Below, piece after piece: positions 24,966 through 34,206 of a stretch of 64,000 nucleotides of DNA (position 1 is the stretch's first letter; each line of letters starts with the position of its first letter). The stretch is from an uncultured Acidobacteriota bacterium. Its GTDB lineage: Bacteria; Acidobacteriota; Terriglobia; Bryobacterales; Bryobacteraceae. A program made the translations under genes and the position numbers. The notes under the pieces were generated by a model. It was not told where the DNA came from. It ran no database searches and was given only the letters and a program-made list of their open reading frames with translations. Location of the stretch: contig CADEFT010000016.1 of NCBI GenBank assembly GCA_902826685.1, forward strand, positions 1-64,000. Direction: 5' to 3'.

Positions 24966-25865
24966 CTATCCGGCGGGATGACCTTGGTCGAAGGGGCGGA
25001 CGGGATTTTGAACCGCTTCGTTGACCCGCAACTCAAACAGATCCGGCCGCGCATAGTGGCCCGTGGTGTCGAGGTCGAACTTGCCTTCGGCGATCTCGCT
25101 CAAATCGATCGCGGCCCTCAGGACCGTTTCCTCCCCATACACAGGACCGGCCAGCACTGTGCCCATCGGGTTCACGATGACGCTGCCCCCACGAATCGTG
25201 GACGTATGCTGCACCGCCGACAGCACGAAACAGCGCCCTTCCACCGCGATATGACGCATGGTGATGGGCCAGGTATCGCGATCGTCCACCGTCGGAGCGC
25301 AATAAATCTCGATGCCCTTGGCATACATCGCCATCCGCAGCATCGGCATGTAGTTTTCCCAGCAGATGACGGCGCCGAGCCGGCCGAGGCTCGTGGGAAC
25401 CACCGTCAACGTCGAGCCGTCGCCATAGCCCCAGATCAGCCGCTCCATCGCCGTCGGCATCACCTTGCGATGCTTGCCGAGCAACTCACCTTCGGGCGAA
25501 TGGAACAGCACCGTGCAGTAAAGAGTGCCACCGGAGCGCTCGATGACGCCGGTAACCAGGTAGATGCGGTTGGCTCGCGCCGCCTCGGCAATCCGCGCGG
25601 CTTCGGGACCGTCGAGATCTATGGCCGATTCGAAATAGCGCCGGAACTGACGCCGGCCTTCCGGCGACCGTTGACCCACTACGGCGCCGAAGTCCTCGCC
25701 CTTGGGATAGCCGCCAACGAAGGCTTCGGGAAACAGCACCAGCCGGGCGCCGGCGTCAGCGGCGCGGGCCGCGAAATCCTCCAGCTTATCGAGCGTGGCG
25801 GGCGTATCGTAAAGAACCGAGCCCGCCTGCACGACGGCGACTTCAATAACTCTTGGAGAATCCAT
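24966..25865 (-). CDS. Nitrilase-superfamily amidohydrolase
   Basis: The 299-residue protein has the catalytic triad of the nitrilase superfamily: Glu in LFPEAFVGGYPKG (about residue 46), Lys in LGKHRKVMPT (about 130) and Cys in ICWENYMPM (about 164). The GGYPKG and CWENYMP contexts match true nitrilases, which convert a nitrile to acid and ammonia. The start codon lies inside the 3' end of the upstream metallo-beta-lactamase-fold gene (23-base overlap), so translation is probably coupled. No signal peptide, so it is cytoplasmic. Confidence 0.92.
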   Translation of the reverse strand: MDSPRVIEVAVVQAGSVLYDTPATLDKLEDFAARAADAGARLVLFPEAFVGGYPKGEDFGAVVGQRSPEGRRQFRRYFESAIDLDGPEAARIAEAARANRIYLVTGVIERSGGTLYCTVLFHSPEGELLGKHRKVMPTAMERLIWGYGDGSTLTVVPTSLGRLGAVICWENYMPMLRMAMYAKGIEIYCAPTVDDRDTWPITMRHIAVEGRCFVLSAVQHTSTIRGGSVIVNPMGTVLAGPVYGEETVLRAAIDLSEIAEGKFDLDTTGHYARPDLFELRVNEAVQNPVRPFDQGHPAG

Positions 25866-26829
25866 TCCGCGCGTTGGTGACCGAGAATTTGCCGTTCGAC
25901 TGCGCCTGCACCAGAAGGTAGTTGCCGGGGTCCTGGCCCGCGGGATTGGCGATCATCTTGTCGTCCACGTTGGTCTCCGTTCCACCGGCGGCCGCATGAT
26001 GGAGCTGCCACAAATCCTGCAGGCCAGGCGACGACTTGACGATCTTCCAGGCCGAAGGCGAGGCGCCCTTCTTCTCGCCATTGTTCATGATGGCGGCGCG
26101 CGGGGCGACGGCGTGCACCAGTTCCGCCGGGCCGCTTTGGTCGGAACCATGATGCGTGGTGAGATACAGATCGATCTTCCCGATGCGATTTTCCGGGCAG
26201 GCCAGCTCCAGTTCCTTGTTCCACGTCAAATCGCCAAGGTCGAGGAAGCGGAACTTGCCGAAAGTGACCAGCACGCCGACCGAGCGGGCGTTGTCGGTGG
26301 GATCGTCGGCCTTTTTCTGGCTCCCGGCGCAGAGAGGATTGGGTGTGCCTTTGCGGCCGGTGACGCCGCCGTGCGCGGCCAGCACCTCGACCTTCAGTCC
26401 CTTCACCGCGATCGAGTCGCCGGCCTTCACCGTGCGGCGCTTGGACTTGGCCGAACCCGCCTCCCACAGCGCCGTCATCTCTTTCGCGTTGGCCGAGGTC
26501 TCAACCGTCTGCCCATGGTCGATGACGTTCATGATCGGCAGTTTGTCGGCCAGTTGCTTGATGCCGCCCACATGATCGGTATGGAAGTGCGTGACGATCA
26601 GGTGGTCGATCTTCTTGATGCCCGCCTTTTCGGCCGCCGCGGCGATGCGATTGGCGTCGCGGTTGTTGTTGCCGGGCCAGCCGGTATCGACCAGCAGCGA
26701 TTCGCCCGAGGGGGAGACCATCAACGTCGCCTGCCCGCCTTCCACGTCGACGACATAAATGTCGAACGTCTTGGCGGCGTGGAGCGAAGCGGCGCAAAGC
26801 AGCGTGGAAACGAGGAATGTGGATCGCAC
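25843..26829 (-). CDS. Exported metallo-beta-lactamase-fold hydrolase
   Basis: The 328-residue protein has a signal peptide (MRSTFLVSTLLCAASLHA) and an MBL domain with the zinc motif VTHFHTDHVGG (about residues 75-85) and a later His in LTTHHGSDQSG, as in ComEC/Rec2-like MBL domains. I chose GTG 26829, which gives a clean leader; GTG 26847 is an alternative. The frame stays open far upstream through the antisense of the next gene, but that part has no homology. The substrate is unknown. Confidence 0.85.
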   Translation of the reverse strand: MRSTFLVSTLLCAASLHAAKTFDIYVVDVEGGQATLMVSPSGESLLVDTGWPGNNNRDANRIAAAAEKAGIKKIDHLIVTHFHTDHVGGIKQLADKLPIMNVIDHGQTVETSANAKEMTALWEAGSAKSKRRTVKAGDSIAVKGLKVEVLAAHGGVTGRKGTPNPLCAGSQKKADDPTDNARSVGVLVTFGKFRFLDLGDLTWNKELELACPENRIGKIDLYLTTHHGSDQSGPAELVHAVAPRAAIMNNGEKKGASPSAWKIVKSSPGLQDLWQLHHAAAGGTETNVDDKMIANPAGQDPGNYLLVQAQSNGKFSVTNARNGFSKSY

Positions 26830-26849
26830 GATGATCGAATCTAGCACAG

Positions 26850-27902
26850 TCAGTTGCCGAGCCGGACCGGTCCGCTCGCCTTGCCGTTGACGGTGCCTTT
26901 GGTGAACCATTCGAGCGAGGCGCGGAACAACATCAGGTGGTTCTTCTCCCAAAGCGCGTTGTGCGAGGTGCAGGGAATTTCGGCGAATACTTTTTCCGCT
27001 GCGCCGTAGTCGGCATGGAGGCGGCGGATGTTGTCGATGGGCGCCTGGGCGTCGTGAACGGCGGCCAGCAACAGCGCCGGCGTTTGCATCCGGGCGACGG
27101 CTTCGGCGTTCCATCCATCGCCGCGGAAAGCCACGTTGGGAGCGCGGCGCACGCCCGTACGCCAGGTGGCGCCCACCGGGTCCGAAGCCAGCATTTCCTT
27201 CCAAACCGTTTCCCGCGCGGCCATTTCGAACTGATCGGGACAGCCGAGCTGGCGGTCCCAATTGGCGTCGAAATCGGCGCGCGACTGGAGATTCATGCCG
27301 GGTTGGGCGGGGCGCGATTGGGTGGACGCCGCACTGCGATAGGCCGGCGCGAGCAGCGCGAGGCTTCCGACTTTCTCCGGATGGCGGCCCGCATAGCCGC
27401 CCGCCCGCGGTCCCCCAAGCGACCACCCTACCAGATGAACCTTCGCGGCTCCACGCAGTTTTCGCACGTACTCCACCACGCGGTCCAGATCCGCCCAGTC
27501 CGATTCCATGGTCGTTACGACGGCGTCGGTTTTGGTGGCGGTGGCCGGATCGTTCATCACTTCGGGCCGGGTGGAGCGGCCATAGCCGGTCATATCCATC
27601 GAGAAGGTGTCAAAGCCCGCTTGAGCGAGAAACGCCATCCAACTGTAGTCGGCGTAGGGGACGTCGAAGGCCACCTCGGCGGGCGTACCGGCGCCGTGGA
27701 CGAAAACGACGATTTCCTTCGCCTCGCCGCGCAGGGCCAGTCCGGCTTTCACCACTTCGCGGACGTAGATCTGCGAGGCGCGGCCACTCATCGAGGGAGC
27801 GGTGGAAGCGCCGGGGACGAAATGGTCGATCCGCAAAAGCCGTTGCGAGTCGTCGGCGGAGGCCGCTGCGCAGAAGACGAGGAACAGGAGGCCGGGAAGC
27901 AT
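26850..27902 (-). CDS. Exported alpha/beta hydrolase
   Basis: The 350-residue protein has a leader (MLPGLLFLVFCAAASA) and a classical alpha/beta-hydrolase core: oxyanion strand VVFVHGAGTP, nucleophile elbow GWSLGGPRAGGY (about residue 163), Asp in AVHDAQAP and His in TSHNALWEK. It starts 4 bases after the stop of the TIGR03437 gene upstream, so it belongs to the same transcript. It could be an esterase or lipase; no substrate is suggested by motifs. Confidence 0.88.
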   Translation of the reverse strand: MLPGLLFLVFCAAASADDSQRLLRIDHFVPGASTAPSMSGRASQIYVREVVKAGLALRGEAKEIVVFVHGAGTPAEVAFDVPYADYSWMAFLAQAGFDTFSMDMTGYGRSTRPEVMNDPATATKTDAVVTTMESDWADLDRVVEYVRKLRGAAKVHLVGWSLGGPRAGGYAGRHPEKVGSLALLAPAYRSAASTQSRPAQPGMNLQSRADFDANWDRQLGCPDQFEMAARETVWKEMLASDPVGATWRTGVRRAPNVAFRGDGWNAEAVARMQTPALLLAAVHDAQAPIDNIRRLHADYGAAEKVFAEIPCTSHNALWEKNHLMLFRASLEWFTKGTVNGKASGPVRLGN

Positions 27903-27906
27903 TCCG

Positions 27907-28668
27907 TCATTGTAGACGGACCGGCAGGCGAAGCGTCTGGCTGCGCGCGGCGCCTATCGCGATCTGCACGCTTGGGTTCGTTTCGCTATTTTCGGGGATG
28001 ACGAAGCGGACGTGGTAGAGTCCGGCCGTGCCGGTGGCGGTGCCGGCAAAGCGGATCAGATCGTCTGAAACCGGAAGGCCGTTCAGCAACACCTGAAGTC
28101 CGGCGCGCTTGACGAGCCCGGCGGCGTCTCTCACTACTTCGCGATAGCCCGTATCCGGATCGGTGCGGCCGAGGCCGGTGGCAAACAGGATCACTTCTTC
28201 CCCGGGACGCGCGGGCCGATCGGCTTTGACGGGAGTACCGTCGAGCCTGGCGGTGGCGGGCGTTTCCGGGTCGTGCTGGAACAGGCCGGGCGACTCGGCC
28301 ATCAGGTTGACGTTGACTCGCGGACCGCTGCGCCCGAAGACGGTGACCACCACCGTCGCATCGCGTTTCGGCAGCAGGTTGGACGGGACAAGGAAATCGA
28401 TCTGCACCGGCGATACGTACCAGATGGGCGCGGGGATGCCTTCCACCGTCACGCGGACTCCGGTACCGGGAAGAGTGAGAGGCAGTTCGCCATTGACGAG
28501 ATCGGCCGGAAGTTTGATCTCGCGCGGCTCAAGTGAAAAGTCTTTGCCGTAGATGGTGGCGAGACCGTTGGGGGCGAGTTCAGGTTGGCCGGTGGCGGCA
28601 TTGACGATGGTGGCGGAGGAATAAGATTGCGCGCAGAGGGACGCCGTCAGGAAGAAAAAAAGACCCAC
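27907..28668 (-). CDS. Secreted TIGR03437 ('Solibacter C-terminal domain') protein
   Basis: The 253-residue protein is one signal peptide (MGLFFFLTASLCAQ) plus a TIGR03437-type beta-rich domain. Recognisable segments are APNGLATIYGKDFS, APIWYVSPVQIDFLVPSNL, GEEVILFATGLGRTDPDTG and a C-terminal LYHVRFVIPENS strand. This domain is nearly confined to Solibacter-like Acidobacteria and usually ends large secreted proteins; here it stands almost alone. The function is unknown; it may be a surface attachment or Ig-like adhesion module. Confidence 0.85.
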   Translation of the reverse strand: MGLFFFLTASLCAQSYSSATIVNAATGQPELAPNGLATIYGKDFSLEPREIKLPADLVNGELPLTLPGTGVRVTVEGIPAPIWYVSPVQIDFLVPSNLLPKRDATVVVTVFGRSGPRVNVNLMAESPGLFQHDPETPATARLDGTPVKADRPARPGEEVILFATGLGRTDPDTGYREVVRDAAGLVKRAGLQVLLNGLPVSDDLIRFAGTATGTAGLYHVRFVIPENSETNPSVQIAIGAARSQTLRLPVRLQ

Positions 28669-28761
28669 GAAAGATGGTGCGTGGAGGGGGCGGGCGATCT
28701 CACCGGAATGCTCCGAGGCGCACCTGCCTAAGAGGGCCGATGCGCCTTGCGAAGCGTGGGG

Positions 28762-30099
28762 TTAGCGGGCCACGGTGAGAAACACCGTGCTGGCACTACG
28801 CGCGCCGCCGGTTTCGGCGGTCAACGCGATATCGCCATCGGCGGTGCCGGCGGGAATCGTGACATCGAACCGGTATAGGCCCGGCAGCGCCAGCACGCCA
28901 TTGCCGGGGAAGGTGAGCGAAGTTTCCCCCAGCCGGATGGTGGGTTTGACGGCCAGGGTCACAGGTGCGGTTGGGAGCGTGTCGGCGGGCACGGCCGTCG
29001 AGGGAGCGCCGAAGCCGGTACCGAAGAGAGTGATCGTCTCGCCGGGTCTGGCGCCGCGGCGCGCGTCGATGTCGACGCCGGTCTTACCGACCCAGGTCCC
29101 GTCGGCCGCCATGCCGCGCGCGTAATACCGTCCACCCTGAGCGGCTGGAGCGAAGAAGGCGGGCGCGGCGGCGGCTTTCATGACCATCATCGGCTCGGAA
29201 ACGCCCGCGGCATTGGTCACCACGACGGGCACCATCCCCGTGGCGCTATCGAGTGGGCTCAGTGCGTTGATTTGCGTGGGGCTCACATAGAAGATAGCGG
29301 CGGGCATGTTGTTCACCGTCACGCTGACGCCGGAAAGCGTCGTGGGAAGCCTCGGTCCGGCGGTGTCCTGCGTCCATGCGCGGGTGGCGGAAGCGAGGTT
29401 GGTTCCTGTAATCGCGAACCAGCTTTGGCTGGAGATGGTGTTGGTGAAGCTGAACGGATCGGCGACGCCGCGGGTACTGATCGAGGGCCGCGTGCCGGCC
29501 GCCTCGATGGTCAGGGTAGACGTGACGATGTTGTCACCCTGATTGGTGCCGCCGTTGTTGGCGGCATTTCCGGCGGCGGAAAAGAGCACCTTGCCGGTGA
29601 GGCCGGCCGTGGCTTCCCACTCGAACTCCCAGGTGTGGCCTCCGGGGCTGCCGGCGGTGGTGGAATCCGGCGTATGGTTGACGAATTCGATATCGCCGTT
29701 GCAGGAATTCTGTTTGATGGCGGCGATGGTGTTGTCCATTCCGCAGCGGACAAACACCGTGTCGTTGCCGATGAAGGTTCCGGCGGCTTTGGTGGGATCG
29801 CTTTCCAGGCGGGCCGTGATCTGGAATCCCCAGCGGACGGCTTCGGGATGTTCGACGCGTACGCTCACCTTCTGCCTGGCACCCACGGTGTAATTGGCGG
29901 CGGTGATGATGAGTCTGGCGCGCGGGTCGGCGTTGGCGGTGGTGGAGCCGTCGGCGGCACGGTGGCAAGCGGCGCAGGTGAGCCCGCCGTCGGCTTCGAG
30001 TCCCGTACGTCCGGCTGGCGGACCGGGAGGCACAGTCCTCGCCAGCAGCATGGCTGGCGCGAGCGACAAGGCAATGGAGAGCGGTATTCGCAGATTCAT
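28762..30099 (-). CDS. Secreted protein with heme-like CxxCH, anchor-type N-domain and TIGR03437 C-domain
   Basis: The 445-residue protein has a signal peptide, then GLTCAACHRA (CxxCH, about residues 38-46), a Reeler/'choice-of-anchor' beta domain (about 55-200) with GGHTWEFEWEA, and a TIGR03437 domain (about 215-445) with IFYVSPTQINALSP and GETITLFGTGFGAPS. The single CxxCH suggests covalent c-type heme or a redox site. It is the first gene of the minus-strand series 30099-23185. The substrate or partner is unknown. Confidence 0.85.
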   Translation of the reverse strand: MNLRIPLSIALSLAPAMLLARTVPPGPPAGRTGLEADGGLTCAACHRAADGSTTANADPRARLIITAANYTVGARQKVSVRVEHPEAVRWGFQITARLESDPTKAAGTFIGNDTVFVRCGMDNTIAAIKQNSCNGDIEFVNHTPDSTTAGSPGGHTWEFEWEATAGLTGKVLFSAAGNAANNGGTNQGDNIVTSTLTIEAAGTRPSISTRGVADPFSFTNTISSQSWFAITGTNLASATRAWTQDTAGPRLPTTLSGVSVTVNNMPAAIFYVSPTQINALSPLDSATGMVPVVVTNAAGVSEPMMVMKAAAAPAFFAPAAQGGRYYARGMAADGTWVGKTGVDIDARRGARPGETITLFGTGFGAPSTAVPADTLPTAPVTLAVKPTIRLGETSLTFPGNGVLALPGLYRFDVTIPAGTADGDIALTAETGGARSASTVFLTVAR

Positions 30100-30193
30100 T
30101 AGTTAATCCCCTCGTTTAAGCAAGTAATGACGGGCCGTCCCGCAGGATCGACCTTGCGAGACTATTCGTCATGAGGCGTATCTTATCAGAACC

Positions 30194-31219
30194 CTACCCG
30201 GCCCAACGCAACGCCTTGCGGGCGGTCGTGCTGACGGGAAGCGTTTCGAGAGCGTTCCTTTCGATCCACCTGTAGCCCTTTCTTCCGGAGAGATTGACCT
30301 TGGCGGGACAGACGGTGATCCGGTAGTCGTGGTTCATGATGGAGTGGCGGAACGAACCCACCGGAGTCGAGACTTCGGCGTCGGGTAGATCGGAAAGTTC
30401 CGGCAATTCCCAGAAGCCGCCGAGCTTGCGGTCCTCGACGGGGCGCTGCCAGAACAGGAACCGGTTCCCCTTCCGCACAAGCAGCAGGGTACGTTCAATG
30501 GCGACGCTGCGCGCTTTGCGCTGTTTCACGGGCAGTTCATTTTGCGTGCCGGCGCTTGCGGCGGCGCAGAACTTCCGTACGGGGCAGAGCAGGCAGCGTG
30601 GCCCCTTCGGCACACAGATGGTCGCGCCCAGCTCCATCATGGCCTGGTTAAAGGCGCCGGGCTTTTCCGGATGGAGCAGACTATCGGCCATGGCCTGAAA
30701 GTTCCCCCGCGTTTTGGGCGAGGCGATATCGGAAGGATCGTTGGCGAGGCGGCTCAACACACGCAGCACGTTGCCATCGACGGCGGCGTGCGGAAGCTCA
30801 AAAGCGATGCTGGCGACGGCGGCGGCGGTGTAGTCGCCGACGCCCGGCATCGCGCGGATGTCCTCATAGCGGGAAGGGAACGCACCATCCAATGCCCGCG
30901 CGGCCCGATGAAGCAGGCGCGCCCGCGAATAGTAGCCGAGACCGGCCCAGGCGGCGAGTACCGCAGGCAGCTCCGCCGTTGCCAGGGCGCGCGGGTCCGG
31001 GAACAGCGCAAGGAATCGCTCATAGTAAGGAACGACGGCGGCGGCGCGCGTCTGCTGCAGCATGATTTCGGAGATCCAGATGCGATAAGGGTCGCGCGTG
31101 CGCCGCCATGGCAGATCGCGCCGCTCGCGCTCAAACCATTGAAGCAGAGCGCTTCGAAACGAGGGCCGTGAAAAGGCCCATTGGTATACTGAGGAATCAC
31201 CCGCTCGCCCGCCACGCAT
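30194..31219 (-). CDS. mutY: A/G-specific adenine DNA glycosylase
   Basis: The 341-residue enzyme excises adenine paired with 8-oxoguanine. It shows RIWISEIMLQQTRA with the catalytic Glu, the helix-hairpin-helix PGVGDYTAAAV with catalytic Asp, the 4Fe-4S ligands in CVPKGPRCLLCPVRKFC (C-x6-C-x2-C-x5-C), and a C-terminal NUDIX-like 8-oxoG recognition domain. I used the ATG at 31219, only 3 bases from the divergent uvrA start; the frame upstream of it is antisense uvrA. Confidence 0.94.
   Translation of the reverse strand: MRGGRAGDSSVYQWAFSRPSFRSALLQWFERERRDLPWRRTRDPYRIWISEIMLQQTRAAAVVPYYERFLALFPDPRALATAELPAVLAAWAGLGYYSRARLLHRAARALDGAFPSRYEDIRAMPGVGDYTAAAVASIAFELPHAAVDGNVLRVLSRLANDPSDIASPKTRGNFQAMADSLLHPEKPGAFNQAMMELGATICVPKGPRCLLCPVRKFCAAASAGTQNELPVKQRKARSVAIERTLLLVRKGNRFLFWQRPVEDRKLGGFWELPELSDLPDAEVSTPVGSFRHSIMNHDYRITVCPAKVNLSGRKGYRWIERNALETLPVSTTARKALRWAG
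31185..31190 (+). promoter_or_regulatory. Extended -10 promoter of uvrA, inside the mutY N-terminal coding region
   Basis: TGG-TATACT is an extended -10 (TGnTATACT) about 33 bases before the uvrA ATG. The -35 is weak, as expected for extended -10 promoters. No clear LexA box was seen. Confidence 0.45.
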
Positions 31220-31222
31220 ACA

Positions 31223-34018
31223 ATGCCCGCTAAGGCTACCGCAGAAGAAGTCATTCACATCCGGGGCGCCAGGCTCCATAATCTCAAAAATCTTACGCTC
31301 AGCATCCCGCACGACCGGTTGACGGTGGTGACCGGGGTTTCGGGATCGGGCAAATCGTCGCTGGTGTTCGACACCATCTACGCCGAAGGGCAGCGCCGGT
31401 ATGTGGAATCGCTGTCGGCGTACGCGCGGCAGTTTCTCGAGAGGATGGAGAAGCCGGAGGTGGACGAGATCGAAGGAATCGCGCCGCCGATCGCCATCAA
31501 GCAGAAGAACACGACGCGCAATCCGCGCTCGACGGTGGCGACGGCGACCGAAATTTACGACTACCTGCGCGTGCTTTGGGCGCGCGTGGGGCGCACTTAT
31601 TGCCATCGGTGCGGCACGCGCGTGGAGCGCGATTCGGTGGATCAGGTGGCGCAGCGCCTGTTGAACGAGAAGGCCGGCTCGCGGTGGTATGCGTTGTTCC
31701 GCGTGCCGGCATTCGCCGGTACCGCCGAGCGGCGCGATCATCTGTTCGAACTGCGCAAACGCGGCTACACCAGGCTTTACCAGGGCGGGAAAACGTTCGA
31801 GTTCTCAACGCCCGAATCGCTGCTGGACATCGATTTTACGCAGCCGCTTTTCGTGCTGGCCGACCGGCTGGTGCTGGGGCCCGATCAGCATCAGCGCATC
31901 GTCGACACCACCGAGATCTGCTATCGCGAGGGCAGGGAGGCGATCTTTGAAGAGGCCGGCAGCTTTCCGCCCCGGCAGTTGATTTTCGACGAGCGGTTTG
32001 CGTGCAAGACATGCAACCTGGAGTTTGCCGCGCCCGAGCCGAGCCTGTTCAGCTTCAATAGCCCGCAGGGCGCGTGTCCGCGCTGCCAGGGGTTCGGCAA
32101 CACGATCGACTACGATATGAACCGTGTGGTGAGGGAGCGCTACCTCACTCTCAACCAGGGCGCCGTCGATCCCTGGAACAAGCCGCAATACCGTTGGTTT
32201 TGGGCCGATTTCAAGCGCGCCACGGCGGGCAAGGTGCGCCTCACGGTGCCCTTTACCGAACTGACGCGCGAGGAGCGCGACCTGGTGGAGCGGCAGGTAC
32301 GGCTCTTCTTCGAGCAGGTGGAAACGAAGAAGTATAAAGTCCACGTGCGCGTGTTTCTGAGCCGGTATCGCGGCTATTCGACCTGCCCCGATTGCAAGGG
32401 CGGCCGGGTGCGCGCCGAGGCCCTGCGCGTCCGGCTGCACGCGCATACGCTGCCCGAAGTTTGCGCCATGAATATCCGGCAGGCGTGGGATTTTTTCAAC
32501 GGCATGACGCTTACCGCCGAGGAGGCGGGCATTGCCGGCAAGGTGCTGGTGGAGGTGCGCCAGCGGCTGCAGTTCCTGCACGACGTGGGGCTCGATTACC
32601 TGACGCTGGACCGGCTGTCGGCGACGCTATCGGGCGGCGAGGCGCAGCGCATCACGCTGGCCACCTGTCTCGGATCGCGGCTGGTGGGCGCCTGCTATGT
32701 GCTCGATGAGCCTTCGATCGGGCTGCACGCGCGCGACACGCACCGGCTGATCCGGATCCTCGAAGGGCTGCGCGATCTCGGCAACACGATCATCGTGGTG
32801 GAACACGACGCCGAGGTGATGCGCTCGGCCGATTACATCGTGGACCTGGGACCGGGTGCGGGCGAGGCCGGCGGGCGGGTGTTGTTTGAGGGAACCTACC
32901 GGCAGCTTGTCTCGACGGGACAATCGCTCACAGGACGATACCTCAGGGGCGAGCTGACGGCCGTGCTCAAGAAGGCGCGGAGAGCGGTGAACGCCAGGCG
33001 TTCGATCACCTTCCGCGGCGCCTGCGCCAACAACCTCAAGAACATCGACGTCGCGATTCCGCTGGACATGATGGTGGTGGTGACGGGCGTTTCCGGGTCG
33101 GGCAAGTCGACGCTGGTGCATGAGGTGATCCATAAGACTCTGGAGGGGAAGCTCGGCGGGACGGAACCGGTTTCCGAACTCGAACAGGAGATGACAAACG
33201 CCCCGGCCGCCAGTTGCCGGGCGGTGGAGAAGGCCGAGTTGATTTCGGGCGTGATGCTGGTGGATCAATCGCCGATCGGGCGCACGCCGCGGTCGAACCC
33301 GGTGACCTACGTCAAGGCGTTCGACCTGATCCGGGAGCTGTTCGCCTCGACGCCGGAATCCGACAAGCGCGGCTATACGCCGGGCCATTTCTCGTTCAAC
33401 ATCCCGGGGGGACGCTGCGAATCCTGCCAGGGCGACGGCACGGTGACGGTGGAGATGCAGTTTCTGGCGGACGTCGAACTGGTGTGCGAAGAGTGCAAGG
33501 GCACGCGCTACAAGAGCGCGATCCTGGACGTTCTATACCGCGGGCTGAACGTCCACCAGGTGCTGCAGCTCACGGTGAAAGAGGCGCTGAAGCTGTTCGC
33601 CGATTCTCCGAAGCTGGTGCAGCGATTGAAAGTGCTGAACGACGTCGGGCTGGGGTATCTGCGGCTGGGCCAATCGGCGACGACGCTGTCGGGAGGAGAG
33701 GCGCAGCGGGTGAAGCTGGCGGCGCACCTGGCGCAATCGAGTGCCAAGGGGACGTTGTTCATCTTCGACGAGCCAACGACGGGTCTGCATTTTGATGACA
33801 TCGCCAAGCTACTGGATGCGTTCCAGCGTTTGATCCAGAACGGCGGAAGTGTATTGATTATTGAGCATAACCTGGAAGTGGTTCAAAGCGCAGACTGGGT
33901 GATCGATCTGGGGCCGGAGGGGGGAGACGGAGGAGGAACCGTGCTGGCGGTGGGCACTCCGGAGGACATCGCAAAGTGCGAGCAGTCACACACGGGGCGC
34001 TATTTGAGAGGTAGCTGA
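31223..34018 (+). CDS. uvrA: Excinuclease ABC subunit A
   Basis: The 931-residue UvrA is the damage-sensing dimeric ATPase of nucleotide excision repair. It has Walker A loops GVSGSGKSS (residues 38-46) and GVSGSGKST (about 620), two LSGGE signatures, the UvrB-interaction domain, and zinc modules with CKTCNLEF...CPRCQGFG and GRCESCQGDG...CEECKGTRY. Length is typical. Its start is 3 bases from the divergent mutY start. Confidence 0.97.
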   Translation: MPAKATAEEVIHIRGARLHNLKNLTLSIPHDRLTVVTGVSGSGKSSLVFDTIYAEGQRRYVESLSAYARQFLERMEKPEVDEIEGIAPPIAIKQKNTTRNPRSTVATATEIYDYLRVLWARVGRTYCHRCGTRVERDSVDQVAQRLLNEKAGSRWYALFRVPAFAGTAERRDHLFELRKRGYTRLYQGGKTFEFSTPESLLDIDFTQPLFVLADRLVLGPDQHQRIVDTTEICYREGREAIFEEAGSFPPRQLIFDERFACKTCNLEFAAPEPSLFSFNSPQGACPRCQGFGNTIDYDMNRVVRERYLTLNQGAVDPWNKPQYRWFWADFKRATAGKVRLTVPFTELTREERDLVERQVRLFFEQVETKKYKVHVRVFLSRYRGYSTCPDCKGGRVRAEALRVRLHAHTLPEVCAMNIRQAWDFFNGMTLTAEEAGIAGKVLVEVRQRLQFLHDVGLDYLTLDRLSATLSGGEAQRITLATCLGSRLVGACYVLDEPSIGLHARDTHRLIRILEGLRDLGNTIIVVEHDAEVMRSADYIVDLGPGAGEAGGRVLFEGTYRQLVSTGQSLTGRYLRGELTAVLKKARRAVNARRSITFRGACANNLKNIDVAIPLDMMVVVTGVSGSGKSTLVHEVIHKTLEGKLGGTEPVSELEQEMTNAPAASCRAVEKAELISGVMLVDQSPIGRTPRSNPVTYVKAFDLIRELFASTPESDKRGYTPGHFSFNIPGGRCESCQGDGTVTVEMQFLADVELVCEECKGTRYKSAILDVLYRGLNVHQVLQLTVKEALKLFADSPKLVQRLKVLNDVGLGYLRLGQSATTLSGGEAQRVKLAAHLAQSSAKGTLFIFDEPTTGLHFDDIAKLLDAFQRLIQNGGSVLIIEHNLEVVQSADWVIDLGPEGGDGGGTVLAVGTPEDIAKCEQSHTGRYLRGS

Positions 34019-34101
34019 CACTTCAACAGAAGCATTCTTAAAATTCAGGGGAAGTCTTTGGTGATTTTCCTAGAATTTCCTCCCTAACCAAGCTTAAGGT
34101 A

Positions 34102-34130
34102 TTGCACCTACAACAGATTGCTGCCATACT
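34102..34130 (+). promoter_or_regulatory. Promoter of PEP-CTERM paralogue A
   Basis: TTGCAC (34102-34107) and CATACT (34125-34130) are 17 bases apart, preceded by a TAAGGTA element. The same two boxes with the same spacing and the flanking TAAGG recur before paralogue B, which supports function. Confidence 0.65.
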
Positions 34131-34206
34131 ATGCCCAAACCGCCAATGTGGTAGGACTGCACGGGGAGCGTGCGGTTATTGCGCGGGTATATTAAGGAGC
34201 ACGCTA

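Noticed and set aside
26830..27426. Upstream extension of the metallo-beta-lactamase-fold gene
   Set aside because: It reads antisense-like sequence within the alpha/beta hydrolase gene; a signal peptide begins at 26829.
31220..31741. Upstream extension of mutY
   Set aside because: It is the complement of uvrA and carries no MutY sequence.
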